A DNA stretch of 64,000 nucleotides from the NCBI RefSeq assembly GCF_024345835.1, contig NZ_JAGQBW010000006.1, forward strand, positions 93,045 to 157,044, read 5' to 3'. This document shows positions 53,210 to 63,879 of the stretch, in pieces; the stretch's first letter is position 1, and every line of letters starts with the position of its first letter. A program made the position numbers and the translations under genes. The stretch is from Synechococcus sp. HJ21-Hayes (GTDB lineage: Bacteria; Cyanobacteriota; Cyanobacteriia; PCC-6307; Cyanobiaceae). The notes under the pieces are model-generated. The model had not been told where the DNA came from. It saw only the letters and a program-made list of their open reading frames with translations, and did not search any database.

Positions 53210-54436
53210 TCAGTCTGGCGCGGGATCCAGCAGGGGCAGAACCTCGGCCACGAGATAGAGGGAGCCGGCCACCACCGGCAGGGCTTGCGATTGCACCAGC
53301 CAGCTGAGATCGGCGGCCAGATCGCCGCTGCCAGCGGCGATCTCCACGGCCTCAGGCCCTAGGGCCTGCAGGGCCTCGCGCAATGCGCTGGCACTCCAGC
53401 TGGGATGGTCCTGCAGCGGCACCACGCGCACCGCGTCACCGGCCCGCAGCAGCCTTCGCAGCAGATCCGGGGCGTCCTTGTGGCGTTGGCTGCCGATCAA
53501 CCAGCGGCGGGGGCCCGGGTCATCCAGCTCCCTGCGCAAGGCCTCGGCCGCTGGGGGGTTGTGGGCACCGTCCACCATCAGAGGTTGGCCTTGAAAGCGG
53601 CGATGCTCCAGCCGGCCGGGCCAGCGGGCCTGGGCCAGACCCTGCAAGATGGCGGCCTCATCGATGGCCCAGCCCTGCTCCGCCAGGGCCTGAGCGGCCC
53701 CCACGGCCACGGCGGCGTTATAGCGCTGCAGCTCGCCTCGAAGCCCTAGCAGCGGGCCTCCGGCGCTGGCGGCAGTCAAGGGCTCCACCCAGCGCAGCGT
53801 GCACTGGCGTGCCTGGGCTACTTGGCGCAGCACAGCCTCGGCCTCAGGCGCCTGGGGCCCGCTCACCGCGATGGCGCCTGTGTGAAGCACCCCGGCCTTC
53901 TCGCCAGCAATGGCGGCCAGGGTGCTGCCCAGGTGTTCGGTGTGATCCATGCCGATGGCGGCCAAGGCCAGCACCTGCCGGTTCGAATGGGTGGTGGTGG
54001 CATCAAGACGGCCCCCCAGTCCCACCTCCAGCACCGCTAGCTCCACCCCCGCCTCCGCGAAGGCCACAAAGGCCGCAGCGGTGATCAGCTCAAACGGCGT
54101 GAGCTCGTGGCGCAGGGCCAGGGCCTGCATCCCGGCCAGATGCTCCCGCAACAGCTCGACTCCAATTAGGCCATCGGGCAGGCGGATGCGCTCACACCAG
54201 CTCAGCAGATGGGGGGAGGTGTAGAGCCCGGTGCGCAGGCCGGCGGCCGTGCCGATGCGCTCCAGCATCGTGCTGATGGAGCCCTTCCCGTTGGTGCCAG
54301 CCACCTGCACGGCCGCGAACTGCTCTTCGGGGTGGCCCAACTCCGCCAGGGCGTTCTGCAACCGTTTCAGCCCCAGGTCAACGCCCCGGTTGCTGAAGGG
54401 GGCGATCAGGTCGCCGAAGGGGTCGGGCGTTGGCAT
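53210..54436 (-). CDS. folC: Folylpolyglutamate synthase / dihydrofolate synthase
   Basis: 408 residues of the Mur-ligase superfamily. ATP loop VAGTNGKGSISTMLERIGT, folate-loop TSPHLLSWCERIRLPD, and LEVGLGGRLDATT with MDHTEHLG. It adds glutamates to dihydropteroate/folate. The ATG 54436 overlaps the argD 3' end by 31 bases, so the two are co-expressed. Length and motifs are normal. Confidence 0.95.
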   Translation of the reverse strand: MPTPDPFGDLIAPFSNRGVDLGLKRLQNALAELGHPEEQFAAVQVAGTNGKGSISTMLERIGTAAGLRTGLYTSPHLLSWCERIRLPDGLIGVELLREHLAGMQALALRHELTPFELITAAAFVAFAEAGVELAVLEVGLGGRLDATTTHSNRQVLALAAIGMDHTEHLGSTLAAIAGEKAGVLHTGAIAVSGPQAPEAEAVLRQVAQARQCTLRWVEPLTAASAGGPLLGLRGELQRYNAAVAVGAAQALAEQGWAIDEAAILQGLAQARWPGRLEHRRFQGQPLMVDGAHNPPAAEALRRELDDPGPRRWLIGSQRHKDAPDLLRRLLRAGDAVRVVPLQDHPSWSASALREALQALGPEAVEIAAGSGDLAADLSWLVQSQALPVVAGSLYLVAEVLPLLDPAPD

Positions 54437-55620
54437 GCCAAAAGGGCCCGCTCCAGGCGTGCAATGGCCTCGCGGATGTGGCGGGGCTGGATGGTGAGCG
54501 GGGGCACGAAGCGCACCACGCTGGGCCCTGCGGGCACCAGCAGCAGCCCCTCGGCCATGGCCGCTTTCACCACATCGATGGCGGCGGGGCCATCACTGCG
54601 CAGCACTAGGCCCTGCAGCAGCCCCCAGCCCCGGGCGGTTTCGGCGATGCTGGGATGGCGAGCGGCCAGCTGAGTGAGTTGCTCCTGCAGCAGGGACCCC
54701 ATGGCGGCCACGTGGGCCGGCAGCTGGCGGCGGGTGAGTTCCTCGGCCACGGTGAGCCCTGCTCGGCAGGCCAGAGGGTTGCCGCCGAAGGTGCTGGCGT
54801 GTTCCCCGGGCTTCAGATGATCCACGCGGGATTTCACCGCCAGGGCCCCGATTGGCATGCCTCCCCCCAGGCCCTTGGCCAGGGTGAGGGCATCAGGCTC
54901 CACGCCCAGTTTCTGGTACCCCCAGAGGCAGCCGGTGCGGCCCACGCCCACCTGCACCTCATCGAAGATCAGCAGGATGTTCTTCTGATTGCAGAGTTCA
55001 CGCACCCGCCGGAAGAAGGCTGGATCGCCGGGGTTCACGCCGCCCTCGCCCTGCAGGGGTTCGAGCATCACGGCCGCCACCCGGGGGCCATTCGCCTCAC
55101 AGCTGTGTAGTAGGGCCTCGAATGCTGTGGTGTCGTTGTAGGGGAAGTAGCGAAAGCCCTGCACCATGGGCTCGAAGCCCTGGTGGTACTTGGGCTGCCC
55201 GGTGGCGGTGACGGCCGCCAGGGTGCGGCCGTGGAAGCTGGCTTCAGCGGTGAGGATCAGGGGGCCATGGTCGCTGCTGCCGCCGATACCCCGCATGGTG
55301 TGGCCGTGCTTGCGGGCCAGCTTGATGGCGGCCTCGTTAGCCTCCGCGCCGGAATTGCAGAAGAACACCTTGTCGGTGCAGCTGTTGGCGGTGATCCAGG
55401 CCGCCAGGCGCTCCTGTTCGGGGATGCGGTAGAGATTCGAAACATGCTGTAGCTGCCGCAGCTGCTGGCCCATGGCCTTGCGCATGGCCCGGCTGCTGTG
55501 GCCGAGGGTGCACACCGCAATCCCGGCCACGCAGTCGAGGTAGCGCTTGCCGTTGCTGTCCCACACCCAGACCCCCTTGCCGCGCACCAGCTCGAGCGGA
55601 AAGCGCCCGTAGGTGTTCAT
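54406..55620 (-). CDS. argD: Acetylornithine aminotransferase
   Basis: 404 residues, PLP class III aminotransferase of arginine synthesis. Motifs: RGKGVWVWDSNGKRYLDCVAGIAVCTLGHS, FFCNSGAEANEAAIKLARKHGH, the PLP Asp in LLIFDEVQVGVGRTG, and the Lys in LTLAKGLGGGMPIGALAVK. The reading frame continues upstream to 55827, but that part overlaps the tRNA-Leu gene, so the ATG at 55620 is used. It follows tRNA-Leu(CAA) on the same strand. Confidence 0.96.
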   Translation of the reverse strand: MNTYGRFPLELVRGKGVWVWDSNGKRYLDCVAGIAVCTLGHSSRAMRKAMGQQLRQLQHVSNLYRIPEQERLAAWITANSCTDKVFFCNSGAEANEAAIKLARKHGHTMRGIGGSSDHGPLILTAEASFHGRTLAAVTATGQPKYHQGFEPMVQGFRYFPYNDTTAFEALLHSCEANGPRVAAVMLEPLQGEGGVNPGDPAFFRRVRELCNQKNILLIFDEVQVGVGRTGCLWGYQKLGVEPDALTLAKGLGGGMPIGALAVKSRVDHLKPGEHASTFGGNPLACRAGLTVAEELTRRQLPAHVAAMGSLLQEQLTQLAARHPSIAETARGWGLLQGLVLRSDGPAAIDVVKAAMAEGLLLVPAGPSVVRFVPPLTIQPRHIREAIARLERALLACQRPTPSAT

Positions 55621-55661
55621 CACGGCCGTCTCAGCCGGAGCCCGTTGCGGAGGGGCTGTGA

Positions 55662-55743
55662 TGGGAGCGGTGGGACTCGAACCCACATGCCCGAAGGCGC
55701 TCGATTTTGAGTCGAGTCCGTCTACCAATTCCGGCACGCTCCC
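55662..55743 (-). tRNA. trnL: tRNA-Leu (anticodon CAA)
   Basis: 82-nt class II tRNA. Acceptor GGGAGCG pairs with CGCTCCC; discriminator A at 55662. Anticodon stem CTCGA / TCGAG with loop CTCAAAA gives CAA. Long variable arm. CCA not encoded. Confidence 0.96.
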
Positions 55744-55762
55744 GCACGCCGACTCTAAAGGT

Positions 55763-57058
55763 TCAGCCCACGCGGCGAATCGATGCGCCAACGGCGTTGA
55801 GCTTGCCCTCGAAATCGGCATAGCCACGATCCAGGAATTCCAGGCCCTGCACGGTGGTGATGCCGTCTGCCGCCAGACCGGCCAGCACCATGGCGGCGGC
55901 GGCCCTCAGGTCGCTGCCCTGCACCGGCGCGCCGCTGAGGCGGCTCACGCCCTCCACGAAGGCGGTGTTGCCTTGCATGCGGATGGCGGCGCCCATGCGC
56001 TGAAGCTCGGCCACATGCTGCAGGCGGTTTTCGAAGATGTTCTCGGTGATCACGCTGGTGCCCTGGGCGGTGGCCAGCAGGCTCATGAAGGGCGCCTGTA
56101 GATCGGTGGGGAAGCCGGGGAAGGGCTGCGTGCGCAGATCCACGGCCTTGATCTGGCTGGCGTTGATGGTGAGGCCGGTGCCGTCGGCCTCCAGACGACA
56201 GCCCACTTCTTCAAGCTTGGTGAGCACTGCGCCGAGGTGTTCAGGTATCACCGGGGCCACCCGCAGGGTGGAGCGGGTGATGGCGGCGGCCAGTAGGAAG
56301 GTGCCCGCTTCGATGCGGTCGGGGATCACCGCGTAGTCGGCGCTGTGGAGCCGCTCTACCCCCACGATCGTGATGGTGGGGGTCCCAGCACCGCGCACCT
56401 TGGCGCCCATGGCCAGCAACAGGCCGGCCAGGTCCACCACTTCGGGTTCCAAGGCGGCATTCTCGATCACCGTCTCGCCATCGGCAAGGGCGGCGGCCAT
56501 CATTAGCGTTTCCGTGGCTCCAACGCTGGGGCAATCCAGGTGGATGCGGCCGCCGGTGAGGCGATGCCCCCGTCCAGGCACCACCGCGGACACCACACCG
56601 TGCTCGATGGTGACCTGGGCGCCGAGTGCCTTCAGGCCTTTCACGTGTTCCACCACGGGGCGGGTGCCGATCTGACAGCCACCAGGCAGGGGAACGCGGG
56701 CAATGCCCAGGCGTGCCAGCAGCGGACCAATGCAGAAGAAGCTGGCCCGGAGGCTGTTCACCAGCTCGTAGGGAGGAGCTGATTGGTTCAGGCCCGAGCC
56801 ATCCATCTCAACGCTGTCGCTGCCTCGGCGCACCCCAACCCCCAGAGAAGCGAGGATCTCGGCCATGCCCTGAATGTCCGTCAGAGGCGGCACGTTGCGC
56901 AGACGTAACGGCTCTTCCGTGAGCAGACAGGCCGCCATGAGCACTAAGGCCGAATTCTTGGCGCCACTCACCCGTAGCTCTCCCGCGAGGGTGCGGCCTC
57001 CTGCAATCTCAAGTTGAGGCGTGAGAATCTGCTGAGACGGGGCTACGGTCACTGTCAT
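55763..57058 (-). CDS. murA: UDP-N-acetylglucosamine 1-carboxyvinyltransferase
   Basis: 431 residues. First step of peptidoglycan synthesis, adding enolpyruvate to UDP-GlcNAc. Two inside-out alpha/beta domains; active-site loop [20 protein letters not shown] with the nucleophile Cys. Also [18 protein letters not shown] N-terminus ([32 protein letters not shown]), [15 protein letters not shown] and [17 protein letters not shown]. Full length. Encoded between two tRNA-Leu genes on opposite strands. Confidence 0.96.
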   Translation of the reverse strand: MTVTVAPSQQILTPQLEIAGGRTLAGELRVSGAKNSALVLMAACLLTEEPLRLRNVPPLTDIQGMAEILASLGVGVRRGSDSVEMDGSGLNQSAPPYELVNSLRASFFCIGPLLARLGIARVPLPGGCQIGTRPVVEHVKGLKALGAQVTIEHGVVSAVVPGRGHRLTGGRIHLDCPSVGATETLMMAAALADGETVIENAALEPEVVDLAGLLLAMGAKVRGAGTPTITIVGVERLHSADYAVIPDRIEAGTFLLAAAITRSTLRVAPVIPEHLGAVLTKLEEVGCRLEADGTGLTINASQIKAVDLRTQPFPGFPTDLQAPFMSLLATAQGTSVITENIFENRLQHVAELQRMGAAIRMQGNTAFVEGVSRLSGAPVQGSDLRAAAAMVLAGLAADGITTVQGLEFLDRGYADFEGKLNAVGASIRRVG

Positions 57059-57234
57059 GGCGTCTTGCTGCCCGTCTTATGGGGCCCCATCTTGACGACG
57101 AAGCCTGAGACCGTCTAGACGGCCGGCCCCTGAACTGGCTTGTCCTGCCCCTGCTGTGCCCGGTGGGCCGATGGGGTACATTTTCGAAGTCGCGAGAGCG
57201 GCACGCCTCAAGTCGCTCAACGGCGGCTCGCTAT

Positions 57235-57318
57235 GCGGATGTGGCGGAATTGGTAGACGCGCTAGTTTCAGGTACTAGTGGCAGCAATGTCGTGGGAGTT
57301 CAAGTCTCCCCATCCGCA
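57235..57318 (+). tRNA. trnL: tRNA-Leu (anticodon CAG)
   Basis: 84-nt class II tRNA. Acceptor GCGGATG pairs with CATCCGC; discriminator A. Anticodon stem CTAGT / ACTAG with loop TTCAGGT gives CAG at 57269-57271. T-loop TTCAAGT. CCA not encoded. Confidence 0.96.
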
Positions 57319-57333
57319 CTGATCTACCGGATC

Positions 57334-57369
57334 AAAAAGCTCCCCTCTCCTGCAGATGGGGAGCTTTTT
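57334..57369. terminator. Strong intrinsic terminator after tRNA-Leu(CAG)
   Basis: AAAAAGCTCCCC and GGGGAGCTTTTT form a 12-bp stem around a 12-nt loop with T-runs in both directions, so it works on both strands in principle. Confidence 0.9.
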
Positions 57370-57414
57370 ATTGCCAAATTGACCACAGTCAACGATCTCT
57401 CTCCGCCTCTCTCC

Positions 57415-57663
57415 ATGCTCGTTCTCAAGATCAGCAATGCCCCTGAAGTCGTGGCCTCCAAGCTGGGTAAGTTCCTCGAGGCCCTAACCCCCGACTCCTT
57501 CGACCAAGCCACCATTGAGGATGTGCTGATCAAGGAGTTGATCAAGAACCTGGCCGCCGAGGGGCTCAAGGGCGAGGTGGCGGCCGTGAAAGGTCTGGAT
57601 CTGCAGGACAGCAAGCTGGTGATCGAAGAGACGTTGCATGTGCGCCGCCATCAACAGTTCTGA
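57415..57663 (+). CDS. Small conserved-looking soluble protein (82 aa)
   Basis: 82 residues: MLVLKISNAPEVVASKLGKF then EALTPDSFDQATIEDVLIKEL, KNLAAEGLKGEVAAVKGLDL and KLVIEETLHVRRHQQF. A short mixed alpha/beta fold with no Cys. A longer frame to 57163 passes through the tRNA-Leu gene and terminator, so ATG 57415 is used. Its 3' end overlaps the SpoU methyltransferase by 26 bases, so the two are probably co-expressed. Function unknown; a role connected with RNA modification is only suggested by that overlap. Confidence 0.8.
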   Translation: MLVLKISNAPEVVASKLGKFLEALTPDSFDQATIEDVLIKELIKNLAAEGLKGEVAAVKGLDLQDSKLVIEETLHVRRHQQF

Positions 57664-58489
57664 TCCGCGCCGCTTGCCGCTGGAGCCCATTACCAGCCGA
57701 CGCAACCCGCTGGTGGGGCGTTTTCGGGCCCTGCACCAGGCCAAGGGGCGGCGTGAGCAGGGACTGTTGCTGTTGGAGGGCACCCACCTGCTGCAGGAAC
57801 TGCTGAAGCGGCAGTTGGCACCGGCCCAGCTCCTGGCCACCCCGGCCTGGATGGCCTGTCATGGCGATCTCTGGGAGCGCTTACCCGTGGCGGTGCAGCC
57901 GGTGGGTGAGGAGGTGCTGGCAGCCGTGGCCAGCACGGAGAATCCCGATGGCGTGGTGATGAGCCTGCCTGCAGCGGCGTTGCCCCAGGTTCAGGGTCCA
58001 GCTGATTTCGTGTTGGCCCTCGATCAGCTCCAGGATCCCGGCAACCTCGGCACCTTGCTGCGGACGGCCCTGGCGGCCGGCGTGCAACAGGTGTGGCAGG
58101 GGGGCGGTGCCGATCCCCATCAGCCCAAGGTGATGCGGTCTGCGGCCGGTGCTGCCCTGGCTTTGCCCCTGGCCAGGGAGCTGGAGCGCAACGGACTGAT
58201 CGCTCGCCTGGAGCAGGCCCGCGCGGCGGGCCATCAGCTGGTGGCCACCCTGGTGGCTTCGGGACCTTCCTCCCCGTTTGAGCCGGTGCCCTACTGGCAG
58301 CTGGATTGGACCCGTCCCACCGTGCTGCTGCTGGGCAATGAAGGTGCGGGGCTGCACCCGGAGCTGGCTGCCCTGGCCACCCATCGGGTCACCATTCCCC
58401 ACAGCGCTGCGGTGGAATCGCTGAACGTGGCGGTGTCGGCAGGGCCCTTGCTGCTGGAGCGCTGGCGTCAGCACCACGGGCCCGGCTGA
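57638..58489 (+). CDS. SpoU/TrmH-family RNA 2'-O-methyltransferase
   Basis: 283 residues. N-terminal substrate-binding region (EPITSRRNPLVGRFRALHQAKGRREQGLLLLEGTHLLQELL) and the SPOUT domain: VLALDQLQDPGNLGTLLRTALAAG, LLLGNEGAGLHPELAAL and IPHSAAVESLNVAVSAGPLLLERW. Closest to the RlmB/TsnR-like rRNA methyltransferases; target base not known. Overlaps the preceding small gene. A distinct enzyme from the TrmH at 15283. Confidence 0.9.
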   Translation: MCAAINSSDPRRLPLEPITSRRNPLVGRFRALHQAKGRREQGLLLLEGTHLLQELLKRQLAPAQLLATPAWMACHGDLWERLPVAVQPVGEEVLAAVASTENPDGVVMSLPAAALPQVQGPADFVLALDQLQDPGNLGTLLRTALAAGVQQVWQGGGADPHQPKVMRSAAGAALALPLARELERNGLIARLEQARAAGHQLVATLVASGPSSPFEPVPYWQLDWTRPTVLLLGNEGAGLHPELAALATHRVTIPHSAAVESLNVAVSAGPLLLERWRQHHGPG

Positions 58490-58562
58490 TCGGTTGGCTG
58501 TTGGGCTCCTGAAATCAGGGCCTGCGGCAGGAGAGAATGCCCCCCAACTGAGCACGGCCACG

Positions 58563-60002
58563 GTGAGCGACGCGACTTTCGATTACGACGTCATCGTGAT
58601 CGGTGCCGGCTACGGCGGGTTCGACGCCGCCAAGCACGCGGCCGACCACGGCCTGCGCACGGCGATCATCGAATCCCGGGACATGGGTGGCACCTGTGTG
58701 AACCGGGGGTGTGTGCCCTCCAAGGCCTTGCTGGCTGCCAGCGGCCGCGTGCGCGAGCTGGCCGATGCCGAGCACCTCAAGGGCTTCGGCATTCATGCCG
58801 CCCCAGTGCGCTTTGAGCGCCAGAAGATCGCCGACCACGCCAATCAGCTGGTGGCCACGATTCGCGCCAATCTCACCAAGACCCTGGAGCGCGCCGGCGT
58901 CACCATCATTCGCGGTATGGGCAGGCTCGAGGGCAGCCAGCGGGTGGGTGTGCGCGAGATCAGTGGAGTGGATCGCGTTCTGAGCGCCCGCGAGGTGATC
59001 CTGGCCACCGGCTCGGATCCGTTTGTGCCCCCTGGCATCGAGACCGATGGCCGCACGGTGTTCACCAGCGACGAGGCCATCAGCCTGGAATGGCTGCCCC
59101 GCTGGATCGCCATCATCGGCAGCGGCTACATCGGCTTGGAATTCGCGGATGTGTATACGGCCCTCGGCTGTGAGGTGACCATGATCGAGGCCCTGGATCG
59201 GGTGCTGCCCACCTTCGATCCCGACATCGCCAAGATCGCCGCCCGCAACCTGATTGACGGCCGTGATATCGACGCCCGCTCCGGCGTATTGGCCCGCAAG
59301 ATCACCCCCGGGGCGCCGGTGCAGATCGAGCTGGCCGACATGACCACCAAGGAGTTGGTGGAAACCCTGGAGGTGGATGCGGTGCTGGTGGCCACCGGCC
59401 GGGTGCCGTCCAGTAAGGGGTTGAATCTGGAGTCCTGCGGCATCGAAACCAACCGCGGCTTCATTCCCGTGGACGACCAGATGCGCGTGTTGGTGAACGG
59501 AGCTCCGGTGGCGCATCTCTGGGCCGTGGGCGATGTGACCGGCAAGATGATGCTGGCCCACACCGCTGCCGCCCAGGGCGCCGTGGCCGTGGACAACATT
59601 CTTGGACACCCCCGCAGCATTGATTACCGCTCGATTCCGGCGGCCACCTTCACCCATCCGGAAATCAGCTCCGTGGGCCTGAGCGAAGCTGATGCCAAGG
59701 CCCAGGCTGCCCAGGATGGGTTTGAGCTGGGCACGGTGCGTAGCTACTTCAAGGCCAACACCAAGGCCCTGGCTGAGCTCGAAAGTGATGGCCTGATGAA
59801 GCTGCTGTTCAACAAGACCACTGGTGAGGTGCTCGGCGCCCACATCTATGGCCTCCACGCCGCCGATTTGATCCAGGAGATTGCCAATGCGGTGGCCCGC
59901 CGCCAGAGCGTGAAGCAGCTGGCCAACGAGGTGCACACGCACCCCACCCTCAGCGAGCTGGTGGAAGTGGCCTACAAGCAAGCTGCAGCCGTGGTGGCCT
60001 GA
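58563..60002 (+). CDS. lpdA: Dihydrolipoamide dehydrogenase
   Basis: 479 residues. FAD motif [21 protein letters not shown], redox disulfide [19 protein letters not shown] motif [26 protein letters not shown] motif [20 protein letters not shown], and the C-terminal catalytic His/Glu ([10 protein letters not shown]). Start: GTG at 58563 ([14 protein letters not shown]); the frame opens at 58494 with an atypical leader. E3 component of pyruvate dehydrogenase and glycine cleavage. A hairpin-like sequence lies just upstream (58507-58532). trpC follows after one base. Confidence 0.95.
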   Translation: MSDATFDYDVIVIGAGYGGFDAAKHAADHGLRTAIIESRDMGGTCVNRGCVPSKALLAASGRVRELADAEHLKGFGIHAAPVRFERQKIADHANQLVATIRANLTKTLERAGVTIIRGMGRLEGSQRVGVREISGVDRVLSAREVILATGSDPFVPPGIETDGRTVFTSDEAISLEWLPRWIAIIGSGYIGLEFADVYTALGCEVTMIEALDRVLPTFDPDIAKIAARNLIDGRDIDARSGVLARKITPGAPVQIELADMTTKELVETLEVDAVLVATGRVPSSKGLNLESCGIETNRGFIPVDDQMRVLVNGAPVAHLWAVGDVTGKMMLAHTAAAQGAVAVDNILGHPRSIDYRSIPAATFTHPEISSVGLSEADAKAQAAQDGFELGTVRSYFKANTKALAELESDGLMKLLFNKTTGEVLGAHIYGLHAADLIQEIANAVARRQSVKQLANEVHTHPTLSELVEVAYKQAAAVVA

Positions 60003-60003
60003 A

Positions 60004-60888
60004 ATGGAAATTCGTCGCCGTCCCCCCAATCCAGCCGTGAAGGTGGCGTTCCTGGAGTACGCCATCCCCCACGAGGATGCCGAACCGCGCCACATCCTGG
60101 AAAAGATTGTCTGGGAGAAGGATCGGGAAGTGGCCTCCGCCCGGGAGCGCGTCACCCTGGCGCAACTCAAGAAGCAGGTGGCCGAACTGCCGGCCCCCCG
60201 CGATTTCGTGGCGGCATTGAAGGCGTCCTGCCGGAAACCTGCCGTGATCGCCGAGGTGAAGAAGGCCAGCCCCAGCAAGGGTGTGATCCGGGAGAATTTC
60301 GATCCCGAGGCCATTGCCAAGGGCTATGCCGCCGGTGGGGCCAGCTGTCTCTCGGTGCTCACCGACAAGCAGTTTTTCCAGGGCGGCTTTGAGGTGCTGG
60401 TGCAGGTGCGCCAGGCTGTGGAGCTGCCCCTGCTTTGCAAGGACTTCATCCTCAGCCCCTATCAGCTGTACCAGGCCCGCGCCGCCGGTGCCGATGCGGC
60501 CCTGCTGATCGCCGCGATCCTCACCGACCAAGACCTGGCCTACCTGCTCAAGGTGGCCGGCAGCCTGGGGCTCACAGTGCTGGTGGAAGTGCACGACGCC
60601 GAGGAACTGGAGCGGGTGCTGGCGCTCGAGGGGGTGCAGCTGATCGGCATCAACAACCGCAACCTCGCCACGTTCCACACGGATCTGGCTACCACCGAAC
60701 AACTCACCGCCCGCTATGGCGAGCAGATTCGCGCCAAGGGCTGCCTGCTTGTGAGTGAGTCGGGTCTGTTCAGCCGCGATGATCTCGATCGGGTGCAGAG
60801 TGCCGGCGCTGATGCGGTGCTGGTGGGCGAATCGCTGATGCGTCAGAACGATGTGACGGCGGCCCTCGAACGCTTGATCAGCGGCTGA
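60004..60888 (+). CDS. trpC: Indole-3-glycerol-phosphate synthase
   Basis: 294 residues, TIM barrel of tryptophan synthesis. An N-terminal extension ([43 protein letters not shown]) precedes the core: [90 protein letters not shown] and [11 protein letters not shown]. The catalytic Lys/Glu set is present. It begins one base after lpdA, which is unusual functional company but common in picocyanobacteria. Confidence 0.95.
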   Translation: MEIRRRPPNPAVKVAFLEYAIPHEDAEPRHILEKIVWEKDREVASARERVTLAQLKKQVAELPAPRDFVAALKASCRKPAVIAEVKKASPSKGVIRENFDPEAIAKGYAAGGASCLSVLTDKQFFQGGFEVLVQVRQAVELPLLCKDFILSPYQLYQARAAGADAALLIAAILTDQDLAYLLKVAGSLGLTVLVEVHDAEELERVLALEGVQLIGINNRNLATFHTDLATTEQLTARYGEQIRAKGCLLVSESGLFSRDDLDRVQSAGADAVLVGESLMRQNDVTAALERLISG

Positions 60889-60925
60889 GGGCCAGGCTCC
60901 GGGCTGTCGCTGGTGTGCTGCGCAT

Positions 60926-60952
60926 AAAAAAGCCCCCGCCGTAGCGGGGGCT
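60926..60952 (-). terminator. Terminator of rpsD
   Basis: On the minus strand AGCCCCCGC / GCGGGGGCT (9 bp, 4-nt loop) is followed by TTTTTT. It lies 34 bases past the rpsD stop and also faces trpC. Confidence 0.88.
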
Positions 60953-60985
60953 GCAGGAGCTGAGCTTGAAGGTGTTCCCAGGGGA

Positions 60986-61594
60986 TCACACTTTGCGGGA
61001 GTAGAACTCCACCACCAGCAGTTCGTTGATCTCGAGGGCGACCCACTCGCGCTCGCACTTGCTGATCACCTTGGCGACCTGCTTGTTCTTGTCGAGCTCG
61101 AGGTGGGGGGGGATATTGGCCAGGCCTGGGAATTCCAGGTTGGTTTCAGCCAGTTTCTTGCTCTGCTTGCGCTCACGGATGGCGACCACATCGCCGGCCT
61201 TGCACTGGTAGCTGGGGATGTCCACGACGCGGCCGTTCACGGTCACGTGGCCATGGTTCACCAGCTGACGGGCACCGGGAACGGTGGGGCCGAAGCCGAG
61301 GCGGAAACAGACGTTGTCGAGACGGTTCTCGAGCAGTTTCAGCAGGTTGGTTCCGGTGGAACCCTCCTGGGCGCGGGCTTTCTTCACGTAGCGAACCAGC
61401 TGACGTTCAGAAATGCCGTAGTTGAAGCGAAGCTTCTGCTTCTCTTCCAGGCGGATGGCGTATTCGGAGCGCTTGCGACGGGCTTGGCCGTGCTGACCGG
61501 GGGGATAAGACCGCTTGGCGGACTTACGGGTGAGACCGGGAAGGTCTCCCAAGCGCCGCGTAATCCTCAGACGAGGGCCGCGGTAGCGAGACAT
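60986..61594 (-). CDS. rpsD: 30S ribosomal protein S4
   Basis: 202 residues, primary 16S rRNA-binding protein. [25 protein letters not shown], then [24 protein letters not shown], the S4 RNA-binding domain [46 protein letters not shown] and the C-terminal [31 protein letters not shown]. Length and motifs are normal. Monocistronic with its own terminator. Confidence 0.97.
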   Translation of the reverse strand: MSRYRGPRLRITRRLGDLPGLTRKSAKRSYPPGQHGQARRKRSEYAIRLEEKQKLRFNYGISERQLVRYVKKARAQEGSTGTNLLKLLENRLDNVCFRLGFGPTVPGARQLVNHGHVTVNGRVVDIPSYQCKAGDVVAIRERKQSKKLAETNLEFPGLANIPPHLELDKNKQVAKVISKCEREWVALEINELLVVEFYSRKV

Positions 61595-61690
61595 GGAGAA
61601 CGGGTATCGAGTTGATGCCGGTGCGGCTGGCCTGAGAGCATGGACACTCCCAGACCTTGGCCACGCCAGCAGGCGATCTTATCGGTTGGC

Positions 61691-61915
61691 ATGACCCGCA
61701 TCCTCCAGACGCTGCTGCTGGCCTTGATCGGCTTTTACCGCCAGTGGATCTCGCCGCTGCTGGGCCCCCGTTGCCGCTTCATTCCAAGCTGCAGCGCCTA
61801 CGGCCTGGAGGCCATCGAGCGCCATGGGCCATGGCGTGGTGGCTGGCTCACCGCTAGGCGCCTCTTGCGCTGCCACCCCTTCACGCCCTGTGGCTGCGAT
61901 CCGGTGCCCGATTGA
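61691..61915 (+). CDS. yidD: Membrane protein insertion efficiency factor
   Basis: 74 residues. Shows the YidD core [59 protein letters not shown] with conserved Cys and the CSxY motif. Amphipathic membrane-surface protein assisting YidC. The start ATG at 61691 (MTRILQTL) is preferred to the upstream MDTPRPW frame. Its TGA overlaps the next gene start as TGATG. Confidence 0.93.
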   Translation: MTRILQTLLLALIGFYRQWISPLLGPRCRFIPSCSAYGLEAIERHGPWRGGWLTARRLLRCHPFTPCGCDPVPD

Positions 61916-62196
61916 TGGCTCAGCCGCAACTGTTGCTCTACAGCCGCCAGGGCTGCTGCCTCTGTGAGGGTCTGGCGGAGCGCCTGCACGCCCTGCCAGG
62001 GGGTGTAGAGCTGGAGGTAATTGATGTGGATCGCGATCCCGGGCTGCAGCAGCGCTACGGCCTCGAGGTGCCGGTATTGGTGCTGCGCCATGCCGATGGC
62101 GCACTGCAGGAGCTGCCGCGGGTGTCACCACGGCTGGGGGGGGACGGCCTGGCGGTTTGGTTGCAGAGGAACGGATTTCCTGGCCAGGCGGCTTAG
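61915..62196 (+). CDS. Glutaredoxin-like (DUF836) thioredoxin-fold protein
   Basis: 93 residues. QLLLYSRQGCCLCEGLAERLHAL carries the CxxC-type redox pair CCLC, followed by VELEVIDVDRDPGLQQRYGLEVPVLVL with the conserved cis-Pro (EVPV). A small thioredoxin-fold protein of the DUF836 family; reducing partner unknown. It starts at the overlapping TGATG from yidD and precedes murE by 30 bases. Confidence 0.85.
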   Translation: MAQPQLLLYSRQGCCLCEGLAERLHALPGGVELEVIDVDRDPGLQQRYGLEVPVLVLRHADGALQELPRVSPRLGGDGLAVWLQRNGFPGQAA

Positions 62197-62226
62197 AACG
62201 GGCCCACTTCTGTTCACCGCTGGTCC

Positions 62227-63744
62227 ATGACCCAGCTGCTCCATCCCCTGTTGCGCCAGGTGGGCCTGGCGGTGCCGCCGGCCCTTGAGAACAGTGCAGT
62301 GCAGAGTCTGAGCTGCGATTCCAGGCGCGTGGGCCAGGGCACCCTGTTCGTGGGTCTGCCCGGCACGGTTGTGGATGGCGGCAGCTTCTGGCCAGAGGCA
62401 GTGGCGGCCGGCGCTGTGGCGGTGGTGATCGGCCCGGCGGCAGCGGCGGCGCGGCCCCCGGCTGTTGGCGATCCCGTGCTGGTGGTGAGTGATCCCGTGG
62501 CACGCTGGGCCGGTCTGCTGGCGGCTGAGTTCTGGCAGAACCCCAGCCAGCGGTTGCGCTTGATCGGTGTGACCGGCACCAACGGCAAAACCACCACCAC
62601 CCATCTGATCGAGCATCTGATCGGTTGTTGTGGCACCCCTGCGGCTCTGTTCGGCACCCTGGTGAACCGCTGGCCGGGTCAGAGCGTCACCGCCCAGCAC
62701 ACCACGGCCTTTGCCGATGTGCTCCAGGCCCAGCTGGCCAAGGCCGCCGAGGCGGGAGCCCAGATCGGGGCCATGGAGGTGAGTTCCCATGCTCTGGATC
62801 AGCAGCGCATCAGTGGCTGCCAGTTCGCCGGGGCGATTTTCACCAACCTCACCCAGGACCACCTCGATTACCACGCCTCGATGGAGGCCTATTTCGAGGC
62901 CAAAGCCAAGTTGTTCCAGGCGCCTTTGCTGGAGCCTGATGCCGCCGCTGTGGTGAATGTGGATGATCCCTGGGGCACGCGCCTGGCCGAACGGCTCGGT
63001 GCCCAGTGCTGGCGCAGTTCCCTCGAGCCGGGCAGCACCGCTGAACTGCGCATGGAGCAGCTGGTGTTCAGCGCCGATGGCGTCAGCGGCATCCTGGTGA
63101 GTCCGATGGGGTCGGGGGCGTTCCGCTCTCCCCTGCTGGGCCGCTTCAACCTGATGAATCAGTTGCAGGCGGTGGGCAGCCTGCTGCAGCAGGGGCTTCC
63201 CCTGGCGATGCTGCTGGAGGGGCTGGCCAGTTTTCGTGGTGTGCCGGGCCGGATGGAGCGGGTCACCGCCGGCCGGCCAGGGGATGGCGCCGCCGCTCAG
63301 CCTGCGGTGCTGGTGGATTACGCCCACACTCCCGATGGCTTGAATAGTGCCCTCAATGCCTGCCGGCCCTTCGCCCAAGGCCAGCTGATCTGTGTGTTCG
63401 GTTGCGGCGGTGACCGCGATCGCGGCAAACGACCGCAGATGGGGGCCATCGCCGCCCGCCTGGCGGATCGCGTGGTGGTGACCTCCGACAACCCTCGGAC
63501 GGAGGACCCCGCCCAGATCCTGGCGGATGTGGTGGCTGGCATTCCCGCCGATACCGCTCTGGTGGTGGAAGCCGATCGGGCCGCCGCCATTGCTGCCGCC
63601 ATTGCCCAGGCCGCTCCGGGGGATCTGGTGCTGATCGCCGGCAAGGGCCATGAGGACTACCAGATCCTCGGCACCCGGCGGGTTCATTTCGACGACCGCG
63701 AGGAGGCCGAAAAGGCGCTGCGCACGCGCCTGGCCCAGGGCTGA
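62227..63744 (+). CDS. murE: UDP-MurNAc-L-Ala-D-Glu:meso-DAP ligase
   Basis: 505 residues, Mur ligase that adds the third residue of the peptidoglycan stem. N-terminal [26 protein letters not shown] loop [73 protein letters not shown] and the [12 protein letters not shown] motif, which is the diaminopimelate-specifying signature (DNPR). Stop at 63744. Together with murA and ddl it shows the Gram-negative-type wall pathway. Confidence 0.96.
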   Translation: MTQLLHPLLRQVGLAVPPALENSAVQSLSCDSRRVGQGTLFVGLPGTVVDGGSFWPEAVAAGAVAVVIGPAAAAARPPAVGDPVLVVSDPVARWAGLLAAEFWQNPSQRLRLIGVTGTNGKTTTTHLIEHLIGCCGTPAALFGTLVNRWPGQSVTAQHTTAFADVLQAQLAKAAEAGAQIGAMEVSSHALDQQRISGCQFAGAIFTNLTQDHLDYHASMEAYFEAKAKLFQAPLLEPDAAAVVNVDDPWGTRLAERLGAQCWRSSLEPGSTAELRMEQLVFSADGVSGILVSPMGSGAFRSPLLGRFNLMNQLQAVGSLLQQGLPLAMLLEGLASFRGVPGRMERVTAGRPGDGAAAQPAVLVDYAHTPDGLNSALNACRPFAQGQLICVFGCGGDRDRGKRPQMGAIAARLADRVVVTSDNPRTEDPAQILADVVAGIPADTALVVEADRAAAIAAAIAQAAPGDLVLIAGKGHEDYQILGTRRVHFDDREEAEKALRTRLAQG

Positions 63745-63879
63745 GCTGGGCGGTTGCAATGTACAAAATCCCCACGATTGTGCAAAACGTGCACTGTTGG
63801 TCGTTGGGATGTGTGCCGTTGGAGGGTGTGGCTTGACGCTTCGTTTCGAGATGTTGTGAGCCTGAGGACTGTTCTCTAG

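Noticed and set aside
58515..60320. Minus-strand 601-codon frame opposite lpdA
   Set aside because: Shadow of lpdA and trpC; composition rich in His and Gln, no start context.
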